Part shown: positions 26,342-34,835 of the stretch, piece by piece
Position numbering within the stretch: position 1 is the first letter of the stretch
How the letters are laid out: each line of letters opens with the position of its first letter
Source: CALCCV01 sp964388665
Lineage (GTDB): Bacteria; Bdellovibrionota; Bdellovibrionia; Bdellovibrionales; Bdellovibrionaceae
Reading direction: 5' to 3'
Length of the DNA stretch: 64,000 bases
Assembly (NCBI GenBank): GCA_964388665.1
Contig: CAYMBJ010000013.1
Coordinates: 1-64,000, forward strand
Position numbers and translations under genes: made by a program
Notes under the pieces: generated by a model
Database searches by the model: none
The model's input: only the letters and a program-made list of their open reading frames with translations
What the model was told of the DNA's origin: nothing

Positions 26342-27724
26342 TTATCCACTCGCTAACGCTGTTTGATTTTTTTCGATGGTGTCACGACTCAAGCGATTCA
26401 TAACCAATGCCGAAGCCAAATCACCGCTCACATTGATGACCGTGCGGCACATATCCAGAATTCTATCCACACCCATAATAATTACAATTCCCGAAGCTGG
26501 AATTCCTACGCCTGACAGAATCGTTGCAAGGACGGCCATGCCGACGCCAGGAGCTCCTGGAGCACCGATGGAAGACATCGTCGCCGTTAAGGTAACGAGC
26601 GCCAGTTGCGCAAAGCTTAAATCCACCGCAAACACTTGGGCCAAGAAAACCGTCGCCACGCCCTGGTAAAGTGCTGTGCCGTCCATATTGATCGTGGTTC
26701 CCAGAGGAATCGTGAATTGCGCCACCGCCGGACTCACGCCCAACTTTTCTTGAGCCGTGCTGAGAGTGAGGGGCATAACTGAGGCCGAGCTCGAAGTAGA
26801 AAAAGCCAGGAGCTGCACTTCGCGGATCTGCGCCATGAACTTCCAAGGATTGTAACGAGCCACTCCCCAAACGAGCAGCAGATAGAAAGCAAATACAATT
26901 GCGAGCCCCGTCACCACCGTCAATACATAATAGAGTACGCCAACAAGAGCCGCCACACCCAGTTGAGCCAGTAGTTTTGCCGTTAGACAAAATACCGCAA
27001 TGGGCGCCAGCTTCATCGCCCAACCGATGACCACCATTGAAATTTTTTGGGCAGCACTAAAGAGACTCAACAAAGGTTGCGCCTCTTCGTCTTTCAAAGA
27101 CATCATGGCAATACCTAAAAAAAGCGCCAACAGCACCACCTGCAACATGTCGCCGTTTGCCATGACATTAAACGGATTGTCGGGAATGAGCATTTTCACA
27201 GTGTGGGTTGGATCCACCTTGAGCCCAGCAGTCGAATTGTCATCTACGATTGGCGCAGAAACTCCACTAGAGGCCTCAACAGGCAGGGCGCTGATATCAA
27301 ATCCCTTGCCTGGCTTTATAGTGTAGGCGACCAAAAAGCCAATGCTGATCGCAACCACAGTCGTAATTATATAATAAACTCCCACACGCAGCCCCAAGGC
27401 CCGCAACTGACGAATACTGTCACCCGAGACTACGCCGAGAACGACAGACGCAAACACCAACGGAATCACTACCAATTGAATCAAGCTCAAAAAAATCTGC
27501 CCAGGAAAGGCCAACCAAGTGGTGATTGTATCCTGATTGGCCGGCGAGACGAAGGCAGCGCTTGGACCCAATAAAAACCCGACAATCAAACCCATTACCA
27601 AAGCAATGAGAATTTTGATCCAAAGCCGCCCGGCAACAAATCGGTCGAGGTGGCTAGAGAGGTCTCTTATTGCAATGCTGCCCAATCTTGCAAAGCGAAA
27701 GGGTCCAAAATTTTCAATATTCAC
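26342..27724 (-). CDS. Dicarboxylate/amino acid:cation symporter (DAACS family)
   Basis: A 460-residue inner-membrane transporter of the glutamate transporter fold (GltP/GltPh/DctA type) that imports acidic amino acids or C4-dicarboxylates with Na+ or H+. Diagnostic motifs are present: serine-rich 'STSSSASVMP' at the tip of re-entrant loop HP1, 'NMDGTALYQG' in TM7, the HP2 sequence 'SIGAPGAPGVGMAVL', and TM8 'DRILDMCRTVINVSGD', whose Asp, Arg and Asn bind substrate. Eight transmembrane helices are expected. The N-terminus is about 30 residues longer than usual, and an ATG or GTG nearer the first helix could be the true start. The C-terminal Arg of TM8 suggests acidic substrates. No linked regulator is evident. 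Confidence 0.93.
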   Translation of the reverse strand: MNIENFGPFRFARLGSIAIRDLSSHLDRFVAGRLWIKILIALVMGLIVGFLLGPSAAFVSPANQDTITTWLAFPGQIFLSLIQLVVIPLVFASVVLGVVSGDSIRQLRALGLRVGVYYIITTVVAISIGFLVAYTIKPGKGFDISALPVEASSGVSAPIVDDNSTAGLKVDPTHTVKMLIPDNPFNVMANGDMLQVVLLALFLGIAMMSLKDEEAQPLLSLFSAAQKISMVVIGWAMKLAPIAVFCLTAKLLAQLGVAALVGVLYYVLTVVTGLAIVFAFYLLLVWGVARYNPWKFMAQIREVQLLAFSTSSSASVMPLTLSTAQEKLGVSPAVAQFTIPLGTTINMDGTALYQGVATVFLAQVFAVDLSFAQLALVTLTATMSSIGAPGAPGVGMAVLATILSGVGIPASGIVIIMGVDRILDMCRTVINVSGDLASALVMNRLSRDTIEKNQTALASG

Positions 27725-27775
27725 AAACGACAGATCTAAAAAACTCTGACGATGCAGTCAAGTCGTCAAGCTCAC

Positions 27776-28804
27776 TCATTCGTCAAGAAATCCCTTAAGC
27801 GGCAAAAAGGTGGGCGCCAGTTCACAGTGGGCCGGCAAGCCAATATTGGTTTTAATATCTTCTGTCGGCACAAAGACCCGACCATTGATTCTACGCTTTT
27901 CCATATCAGTGTAACGCCACTTCTCACTCAACAAATCAATGCGAAAAGTTGCTTTTTCTGGATCCCACGCAATGTCCTGGCCAAAGCGCCTATTGCCCTC
28001 ACAGTAGGTTGGACACTTAGGCTCAAGATTGAGCACTAACGGCAAGTTGATTCTTTCAGTCACCTTTTCAATTTCTAAATCGGTGAGGTTTATGAGTTCA
28101 GAAAAGTTCTTTACTCCTTTGGGCCGCAGAATATAGAATTGTCCGACATAGGTAAATCCATCTTTACTGGCCGCACTTTTACCAGGTTTTGGCGTGGCGC
28201 GAACCACACCATCTACGAGAGCTAGCGTAACTCCGTTCTTTATATAGCGGCCAGCACAGCGGGTAACTATGAATGAATCTTTGTTCTCTGCTTCTTGAGA
28301 GCTGCTAAGCGACTCAAAGGGCGCGCCGCCAATACCGAGAATCTTTGGCGTTGCCAATGATGACGTGATGGCTTCCTCGTTGATTCGCTCCGGCGCTATC
28401 GCTTGGCAGTTTTTACGAGTTAAAAGCAGATTTGCCCCGACCCTTTCTGCAACATTGACAATATCTTTCAATGTTGGACTTTTTTCTTGCTCGCAAAAAT
28501 CAGTTTGCTTCGCAACGTATTCCAACTTTCCTTCAAAACCCTGACCATCTCCACTAGGACCCAAAGCTCCACCAACGATGATACCGCCTGATTCGCCAGA
28601 AGAGGCCACTGACGATGTTCCGATACCGACTCCTGGGCTCGCAGAGCTTGGCAACAATTTGTCTTTACTTAGAGACTCGCCGTCGACTGTTCCCATGTTA
28701 TTGAGTTGGCATTGCTGATTTAGCAACACAACACATAGACCTACGCCCAAGGCCAAAAAATATCGCCGAAATTTCACCTGATCAATCACCGAATCCCCTA
28801 ACAT
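27776..28804 (-). CDS. Lipoprotein of unknown function
   Basis: A 342-residue protein with an N-terminal hydrophobic segment ending 'VVLLNQQC' (Cys31), a non-canonical lipobox akin to the QNC group. GTG codons at residues 6 or 10 could give a tighter signal peptide ('MKFRRYFLAL...'). A Ser/Gly-rich linker (about 40-85) precedes a globular part with six cysteines, 'PKCPTYCEGNRRFGQDIAWDPEKATFRID' being the most distinctive stretch. No family is recognised. Divergent from the TPR/winged-helix gene at 28957 across about 150 bp. Confidence 0.65.
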   Translation of the reverse strand: MLGDSVIDQVKFRRYFLALGVGLCVVLLNQQCQLNNMGTVDGESLSKDKLLPSSASPGVGIGTSSVASSGESGGIIVGGALGPSGDGQGFEGKLEYVAKQTDFCEQEKSPTLKDIVNVAERVGANLLLTRKNCQAIAPERINEEAITSSLATPKILGIGGAPFESLSSSQEAENKDSFIVTRCAGRYIKNGVTLALVDGVVRATPKPGKSAASKDGFTYVGQFYILRPKGVKNFSELINLTDLEIEKVTERINLPLVLNLEPKCPTYCEGNRRFGQDIAWDPEKATFRIDLLSEKWRYTDMEKRRINGRVFVPTEDIKTNIGLPAHCELAPTFLPLKGFLDE

Positions 28805-28956
28805 TTGCCGCCCACTATATTATAGCCACCTTTTGGCCAAATTCAAAACTCCAATCACATTGTCTCAAAATAGGAAAGCCTTGCGAATAAGTAGTCCAGT
28901 TGCTTAGTATCAATATGCATATTAACTTATAGCGAAATGGGTTGGACCTAAGCTCT

Positions 28957-30513
28957 ATGGATGTTCAAGCAAAGCTACTACAGATCGACAGATGCATTCG
29001 CAAAGGCGATATCAATGCTGCCAGGGTGATGGTCAAAAAAATAAACTGGTCTAAATTGAAACGCTCTGACCTTTTGTGGTTTGCAAACTTATCCCGAAGA
29101 GCCGATCTTCCCGAAACCACCGTCAAGTGTCTGCGCAACTATGTACGTCCCGTAGTTGGCGAGCCCAATGCGTCCGATCCAGAAAAATTGGAATACGGAG
29201 CTGCACTAATACAACTGGGAGCCCTCACCGAGGCCAAAGACTTGATCTCGAGTCTTTCGCTCTCATTAAAGCACATGCAACTCAGCTTCGCGTACATGCG
29301 TCTCTGGGACTATGACGCTGCTGAAACCGCTCTTCGAGAGCTGATCGCCAATTCGCAGGAGTTAAGTTCCTATCAAAAACTCATCGCAAAAATAAATTTG
29401 GCTGCATGCCTGATCTTTAACAACAAATTGGACTTGGCCAGAAAATGCTTAGATGATTTGGCTGAGAATGGCAGTGGACAGCTCGAGACTCTAGCCGAAA
29501 ATCCTGCGGCGCGGGCGCAGTGGTGTATTCTCCAAAGTCAAATCGCCATACAAGCGAAGCAATTTGGCGTGGCTTCGGATTTTTCAACGCGAGCACTGCA
29601 GATTTTAGAAGATCAAAAACAAATCGATGCCTCACCTGCTGATGCCGTCAACTCACAAGAACTGATCGCTAGGAAATGGCAAATATTTTCAGAAGAACAG
29701 ACCGACTCAGCACCGGCCTTAGAAAAATTCAAAGAGTTGCGGCAGTTGGCTGATGAGCAGGGCCTGTCTGAGTTGGTGCGCGACTGCGATTTTTATTCTG
29801 GCCTCATCGCCAAAAATGTACCGCTTTTGCAAAAGGTCTTTTTTGGGAGTCCAATCTATAGCTACAGATCAATGATCAAACGCTCTTGCACTGAGTGGGG
29901 CTTTTCAGATGATCAATGCCGCGCTATTTTTGAATCCCGCCATTACTTTTATCGATCTAACGACATTAACGATTGCCAAGACAACCTTGCGGAACTGGAT
30001 TTGCTGGCATGGACACTTGATGGCAAGGCATTGCCAGATCGAGGCAAGAACATTCATCGACTCGTTTTTAGGATTGCATTTGATTTATACAGGCCACCCT
30101 TGCGCGGGGAGATATTCAGTTACCTATTTCCTGACCAGCACTATGAATTTGAAAATGCCAAACTCCGCCTAAGCAGCCTTGTCTTTCGAGCCAACGCTCT
30201 TGGAGAGAAGTTGAAAATTTTTAACGTCTACTCAAAGGCCAGAAGATTTTATATCACATTTTCAGAATCTTGCCGAGTGAAAATGAGCCAAGATGCCAAT
30301 TTATTAGTCTTGAGGTCGGCCGAAGAGATCGAATTGGCGCTCATTCGAGATCACTTTCAACACTTCGAATTTAGCATTGCTGAGGTTACTGAGTTTCTTC
30401 AATTCGGAAAAACAAAAGCCAGAAAGATACTCGACCATGGCATTGCAGCTGGACAGATCGAAAGAATAGGGAGCGGCCCGCGCACTCTCTATCGATTTAT
30501 TGGCGATAGCTAG
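28957..30513 (+). CDS. TPR-like protein with C-terminal winged helix (paralogue B)
   Basis: A cytoplasmic protein of about 518 residues with the same architecture as the gene at 18453: TPR-like helices ('LEYGAALIQLGALTEAKDLI', 'YQKLIAKINLAACLIFNNKLDLA'), a middle region with 'FDLYRPPLRGEIFSYLFPDQHYEFENAK', and a C-terminal winged helix ('FSIAEVTEFLQFGKTKARKILDHGIAAGQI', then 'GPRTLYRF'). The frame is open from a TTG at 28942. I prefer the ATG at 28957 because it aligns with the paralogue's N-terminus. The stop codon overlaps a long palindrome that probably terminates transcription. Function unknown; DNA binding is inferred from the wing-like tail. Confidence 0.75.
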   Translation: MDVQAKLLQIDRCIRKGDINAARVMVKKINWSKLKRSDLLWFANLSRRADLPETTVKCLRNYVRPVVGEPNASDPEKLEYGAALIQLGALTEAKDLISSLSLSLKHMQLSFAYMRLWDYDAAETALRELIANSQELSSYQKLIAKINLAACLIFNNKLDLARKCLDDLAENGSGQLETLAENPAARAQWCILQSQIAIQAKQFGVASDFSTRALQILEDQKQIDASPADAVNSQELIARKWQIFSEEQTDSAPALEKFKELRQLADEQGLSELVRDCDFYSGLIAKNVPLLQKVFFGSPIYSYRSMIKRSCTEWGFSDDQCRAIFESRHYFYRSNDINDCQDNLAELDLLAWTLDGKALPDRGKNIHRLVFRIAFDLYRPPLRGEIFSYLFPDQHYEFENAKLRLSSLVFRANALGEKLKIFNVYSKARRFYITFSESCRVKMSQDANLLVLRSAEEIELALIRDHFQHFEFSIAEVTEFLQFGKTKARKILDHGIAAGQIERIGSGPRTLYRFIGDS

Positions 30514-30562
30514 GGTGTGTTTGCAATTTTACTCAATAAGTAAAACTGCAAACACACCCTAG
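30510..30562. terminator. Bidirectional terminator, 53-bp near-perfect palindrome
   Basis: Perfect 16-bp arms (CTAGGGTGTGTTTGCA at 30510-30525, complement at 30547-30562) extend, after one mismatch, into a second inner stem (TTTTACT/AAGTAAAA). It overlaps the stop of the plus-strand gene (30511-30513) and ends 3 bp before the minus-strand stop at 30566, exactly where a shared terminator for two convergent genes would be. Confidence 0.75.
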
Positions 30563-30565
30563 TCT

Positions 30566-31693
30566 TTAGACGGCTACACCACCAGATCGTGATTGATCAC
30601 AGTGAACCACCTGATTACGCCCCATTGATTTCGCACGATAAAGTGCTTCGTCAACTTTGTTGATCAAATCCAAAGTCGGCTCGTGTGAAATGATCTGCCC
30701 ATAGCCAACACTCATGGTAATTTTAAAACCTCGATGATTGTCTATGGCGATGAGCCGGTTAGCTAGATTTTCGCGAATCTCTTCGAGCCGAGCCTCCACT
30801 TGAACATTATCGTTTCCCAGTAGTAGGAGTCCGAATTCTTCTCCACCCAGTCTTCCCGCGGCTTCGCCTTCAAGTACATGGTCCATTAAAATCTTAGCAA
30901 CAATTTTCAGCGCCTCATCTCCGCCACTATGACCAAAGCGATCATTGATTGATTTAAAATGATCGATATCTATTTGGGCTAAAAAGGCGCGCTCTTTATT
31001 TCGGTCGACCTTTTCTTGAACTTGTGTCAATGCATTTAAAAATGCTCTTCGATTCGGTAGCTGCGTTAACTCATCTCGATGAGCAAGGCGATGCATTTCA
31101 TTAAGTAGGTGATCGCGATCTTTACTCCACAGCCTTTGAATTAAGTCGTAAGTGTATGAAAGAATGAGCGAGCCCAAAATCACACTCCAGAGATTGATCG
31201 TAATTGATATTTCTTCTGAAGTCAGTGGCCGTCCGACTGCTCTGAACAGTACGCCTGAAGCACTGAGTGTTGCTGCCAATATGGCAACAATCGCGCCCAA
31301 TTTAATTCCAGAAATAAAAGTCGCCAGCATCGGAAACAGCGGCAGCCAAACATAATTACTATAAATGATGTGATCCCCTAGCGCCGCCGCCAAATTTGTT
31401 GAGATGGTCACTGAGATCAAAAAAAAGAAGTTGGCGACTTTAAGGCTGTGCTGAAACCGAACCAGAACCAGCGTCAATACCGGAGTCAAATAATCCCACC
31501 AGGCCAAAGCCGCGGCGATCGGATCAAAAAGATGGCGAGAATCATAGATTGTTACCGGCAATAGCAAAACCGCTGCGACCGAGCAGATCGCCAGAAGGAT
31601 TCTCCCTTTGAACTTCTCATCTACATTGGTAGCGGCATCACCCAAAAATGCATCAAAGAATTGGATTACAAAATCCACCCATTTACGGACCAT
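30566..31693 (-). CDS. Membrane-bound diguanylate cyclase (GGDEF)
   Basis: A 375-residue enzyme making cyclic di-GMP. The N-terminal 180 residues form about six transmembrane helices (a MASE-like sensor). The C-terminal GGDEF domain carries 'LTQLPNRRAFL', 'IDIDHFKSINDRFGHSGGDEALK' and the active-site 'GGEEF' near residue 283, so it should be catalytically active. The RxxD inhibitory site usually found five residues upstream is missing ('LEGEAAGRLGGEEF'), so product feedback through that site is unlikely. Convergent with the TPR/winged-helix gene, and divergent from the RCC1 gene. Confidence 0.93.
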   Translation of the reverse strand: MVRKWVDFVIQFFDAFLGDAATNVDEKFKGRILLAICSVAAVLLLPVTIYDSRHLFDPIAAALAWWDYLTPVLTLVLVRFQHSLKVANFFFLISVTISTNLAAALGDHIIYSNYVWLPLFPMLATFISGIKLGAIVAILAATLSASGVLFRAVGRPLTSEEISITINLWSVILGSLILSYTYDLIQRLWSKDRDHLLNEMHRLAHRDELTQLPNRRAFLNALTQVQEKVDRNKERAFLAQIDIDHFKSINDRFGHSGGDEALKIVAKILMDHVLEGEAAGRLGGEEFGLLLLGNDNVQVEARLEEIRENLANRLIAIDNHRGFKITMSVGYGQIISHEPTLDLINKVDEALYRAKSMGRNQVVHCDQSRSGGVAV

Positions 31694-31824
31694 ACCAATT
31701 GATCGGAATGTAGTTTACTTTACTTTACTCGCGGGAAACAAGACCTAGGCCGGTTGACCGGTCAGCTTATTCTCGAAAAAATGAATTATTGAGAAAAACC
31801 AATCTTCAATTCGAGAGGAAAGCA

Positions 31825-33099
31825 ATGCTTACAATCTTCAGATTCATTACTCGTTATCTCGGAATCAGTTTTGCGTGCAACAGAATACAGCCGCGAAGTG
31901 CGCCACTGGTCTCATTGACAGGAATTTTTTTAGCCTCATCACTCTCACAATCAGCACCTCTAGCTGCGACAAATGATCGGCAATCAATGGCCGCAGGATA
32001 CACTCACACTTGTGCAATTCAAGACGAAAAGCTCTACTGCTGGGGTGGCAATGACAACGGACAGCTGGGCTTAGGTCACAAAGAATCGGCCTCTGGCGCC
32101 AAATGGGTGAGCGCCCTTCCCGGCCGCGTGCTGCAGGTCTCGACTTTAGAAAGCCACACCTGTGCTATCACCACAGATGGCCTCTACTGCTGGGGAAAAA
32201 ATTCCTTTGGTGCACTTGGAACCGGAGATCGAATCTCTCGTTCGTTACCAGAAAAAGTAATGGGCCTTCCAGAGGGCGCCGAAGTCTCATTTGTATCAAC
32301 CGGCGATCACCACACCTGCGCAGTCGTCAATGCTGGACTTATGTGTTGGGGTTGGAACCGCTCCTGCGTTTTGGGAAAGCCCCACTGCGTAGGCGGCAAT
32401 GACAGCAATGGTGACTTTGAAACACGGCCTAAGTGGGTCACAGGTTTAGGACCAGATTCAGGAGTGTCTTCTGTGGCGGCGGGCGAAACGCACACCTGCG
32501 CCGTGGTTCAAAACGGTCTGCGCTGTTGGGGCTGGAATCTTTTTGGTAAACTTGGCTACGGTTACAAAGACCAAGAGTACACGGCGCTGCCAACCTGGGT
32601 GAAGGGAATGAATGTTGGAGGACAGGTGAGCGAAGTCTCTGTTTCCAACCATGTGAGCTGCGCGAAAAATTTTGATCGCGTGCGCTGCTGGGGGAGAGAT
32701 CCCTTGGTCGGTCGCGGTAACATTGACAATGGCCAAACCCCACAGTTGATTGCGGTTCTCACCCATCAAGATCGCCCCAGTCAATTGAGCTCAAATGGAA
32801 CCAACACCTGTCTTATAAATTTTGGACAAAAAATACTCTGCTTTGGCTTTAATACTTTTGGTCAATTGGCTCACCCAGACACCTGGAACATAAACACGTT
32901 GCCCCAGTACATTCAAGGTCTTCCTGACAATGTCTCCTGGCGAACTGTAAAGAATGGCCATGCCCATGCATGTGCCCTTTCTTCTCAAGGCGAAGTTTGG
33001 TGTTGGGGATGGAATGCCCATTGCCAAATGGGCTCTGGAAGTTGTAGCGGTAGAGCAGATGACATGCAGTTTTCGCCTCAGAAAGTTGTAGGTCTGTAA
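31825..33099 (+). CDS. Secreted RCC1-repeat protein
   Basis: A 424-residue protein. The frame opens at a TTG at 31789, but the ATG at 31825 has GAGAGGAAAG just upstream and is chosen. A signal-like N-terminus (about 1-48, ending 'SQSAPLAA') precedes six to seven RCC1/BNR-like blades with the recurring 'G-x-x-HTCA-x-x-x-x-GLxCWGxNxxGxLGxG' pattern, forming a seven-bladed propeller. The conserved Cys pair per blade ('TCA...CWG') suggests disulfide-stabilised blades suited to the periplasm or exterior. Bacterial RCC1 proteins of this type (BLIP-II-like) act in protein binding. A ligand cannot be inferred here. Confidence 0.85.
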   Translation: MLTIFRFITRYLGISFACNRIQPRSAPLVSLTGIFLASSLSQSAPLAATNDRQSMAAGYTHTCAIQDEKLYCWGGNDNGQLGLGHKESASGAKWVSALPGRVLQVSTLESHTCAITTDGLYCWGKNSFGALGTGDRISRSLPEKVMGLPEGAEVSFVSTGDHHTCAVVNAGLMCWGWNRSCVLGKPHCVGGNDSNGDFETRPKWVTGLGPDSGVSSVAAGETHTCAVVQNGLRCWGWNLFGKLGYGYKDQEYTALPTWVKGMNVGGQVSEVSVSNHVSCAKNFDRVRCWGRDPLVGRGNIDNGQTPQLIAVLTHQDRPSQLSSNGTNTCLINFGQKILCFGFNTFGQLAHPDTWNINTLPQYIQGLPDNVSWRTVKNGHAHACALSSQGEVWCWGWNAHCQMGSGSCSGRADDMQFSPQKVVGL

Positions 33100-34770
33100 C
33101 TATCCTGCCGCCACCTTTGGTATCTTATGATAAAGGTAATCAAACCACGGCAACGAAATGTGAAAGCAGCAGCCTTTGCCAAACTCAGTGGTCAAATAGA
33201 CCTTTCCGTCGATGGCCTCAATCGCTTCTTTCGTTGCGCTCAATCCAACACCACGTCCGGAGAGCTCAGAGACCACCTGCGAAGTCGAAACCCCTGGTTT
33301 AAAGATTTCGCCAATCAGTTCCTCTTCGGTGGCCGTTTCAGCGATTATATTGCCTTTTTTCAGCAATGCCTGGCGGATTTTCGGAAAATTCAAGCCACGC
33401 CCATCATCTCTAATTTCAATAATGAGACGATCAGATATTTTTTGAAAATTGAGAGAGACCAAACAACTAACAGACTTTCCAGTCTCCAGTCTTTCTTCAC
33501 GAGTTTCAATTCCATGATCAAAAATATTTCGGAATATATGAATGAAGGAGTTAAAGACATCATCATAGGCTTCACGGTAAATTCGCAAATCGCCACCTTC
33601 AATCGAAATTGCGCTAACAGATTTACCCATTCTTTCAGCCAAGTCAGTCAAATACAAATTCAGATGTGAAAATGACTGCTCAATGGGAGAGTAGAGAAGA
33701 TTTTCTACGAAATCTGTTACAATTTCGTTTGGTGATTTTTGATTGGTGCGAGCCCGATTGACAAAATCATAGAGCGCCTGCTGCTCAATCTCTTTGATCT
33801 TTCCCACTGATTCAATGTCAATATTGAGTACATCACGAACCGCCTTGCGTATGCCCTTCAGATACTCATCTAGCACCACCAAGGTGTCGCGAAGCAAATT
33901 GTGTTTGATGGCTAAATCATGATTCTCCGCAATTTGTGATTCGGCCTGATGAACGCTGTCCTGCAAACTGTGAAGATCAAACAGCCCTGCACCGCCCTTG
34001 ATTGTGTGCAGACCCGTCATGATCTGATTTAAGCCTTCGCGATCCAGCTGACTCACACTTACTAAATTGCGAATTCGATTTAGAATATTTCGGGTGTCTT
34101 CTACGAATTGCACAAAGTTGCGTTTGTTGCGCACGATAGATGTGAAAAGCGCTGCCTGACCTTGAAACGAATCGGCACTCTTTCGTGCCATCATCTCTTC
34201 AGTTTTATCGGTAGCAATGATCAGCACATATTCCAATTTACCCTGAGTGCTAGGGAACGTTCTTTCTCCTAAATGAGCAATGGCATCAAAATCATGAAGA
34301 TCACGAAATAGAAATTCTATCCAGTCTCGGGTGTCTCTGCGCCGAGTTTCCGGAATGCGAAGGACATCAGCAATGTGCTTTCCGGCCGGACTTCCTTCGA
34401 GAAGCTCTGCACAAGCTTTTGAGTGAAAGCTCAAGCACACTCCATCAGGACCCATTAAGGCAAATCCTTGACCAAGACTATTGACCATGGCATCCAAAGT
34501 CTGATTGAGATCTTGAATTCTCTTAAGAGCCGAGTTCATTTCTTTTGAACTTAACTCAGTGTTGTGCTGAGAGATCGCCAACATATTTTCGTTTTGCTGA
34601 AAGGCATGGTCTATCATCGAAAAGCACTGATCAATTTTTACTTCAAACTCAGCCAGCTCAGCAGGATTCAAATTGGAGTAGCTTTTCAAAAGCAAGGCCT
34701 TAACGTCGACAATATTGTCGCGATTTAAGGACTTCTTTAGAATGCGACTCAGCCTCCTGCTGATATTCAT
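33100..34770 (-). CDS. CheA-like histidine kinase with PAS-like and Hpt domains
   Basis: A 556-residue cytoplasmic signalling protein. Residues about 45-95 are coiled coil and 95-190 a PAS-like domain ('MVNSLGQGFALMGPDGVCLSF'). An Hpt domain with the phosphorylatable His in 'LHTIKGGAG' (His255) follows, then a CheA-type HATPase: N box 'FRNIFDHGIE', G1 'IRDDGRGL' and G2 'GRGVGLSATK'. Unlike CheA it lacks a CheW-like C-terminal domain and any receiver. It probably autophosphorylates the Hpt and hands phosphate to a response regulator encoded elsewhere. It lies 65 bp downstream of a FIST sensor gene on the same strand, a pairing consistent with FIST supplying ligand sensing. Confidence 0.88.
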   Translation of the reverse strand: MNISRRLSRILKKSLNRDNIVDVKALLLKSYSNLNPAELAEFEVKIDQCFSMIDHAFQQNENMLAISQHNTELSSKEMNSALKRIQDLNQTLDAMVNSLGQGFALMGPDGVCLSFHSKACAELLEGSPAGKHIADVLRIPETRRRDTRDWIEFLFRDLHDFDAIAHLGERTFPSTQGKLEYVLIIATDKTEEMMARKSADSFQGQAALFTSIVRNKRNFVQFVEDTRNILNRIRNLVSVSQLDREGLNQIMTGLHTIKGGAGLFDLHSLQDSVHQAESQIAENHDLAIKHNLLRDTLVVLDEYLKGIRKAVRDVLNIDIESVGKIKEIEQQALYDFVNRARTNQKSPNEIVTDFVENLLYSPIEQSFSHLNLYLTDLAERMGKSVSAISIEGGDLRIYREAYDDVFNSFIHIFRNIFDHGIETREERLETGKSVSCLVSLNFQKISDRLIIEIRDDGRGLNFPKIRQALLKKGNIIAETATEEELIGEIFKPGVSTSQVVSELSGRGVGLSATKEAIEAIDGKVYLTTEFGKGCCFHISLPWFDYLYHKIPKVAAG

Positions 34771-34835
34771 TGTAGCTTCACTCTTTCGATTTCACTTTCC
34801 TCACGATGCCTTTTCACGGATGAACAGTGACTCAC

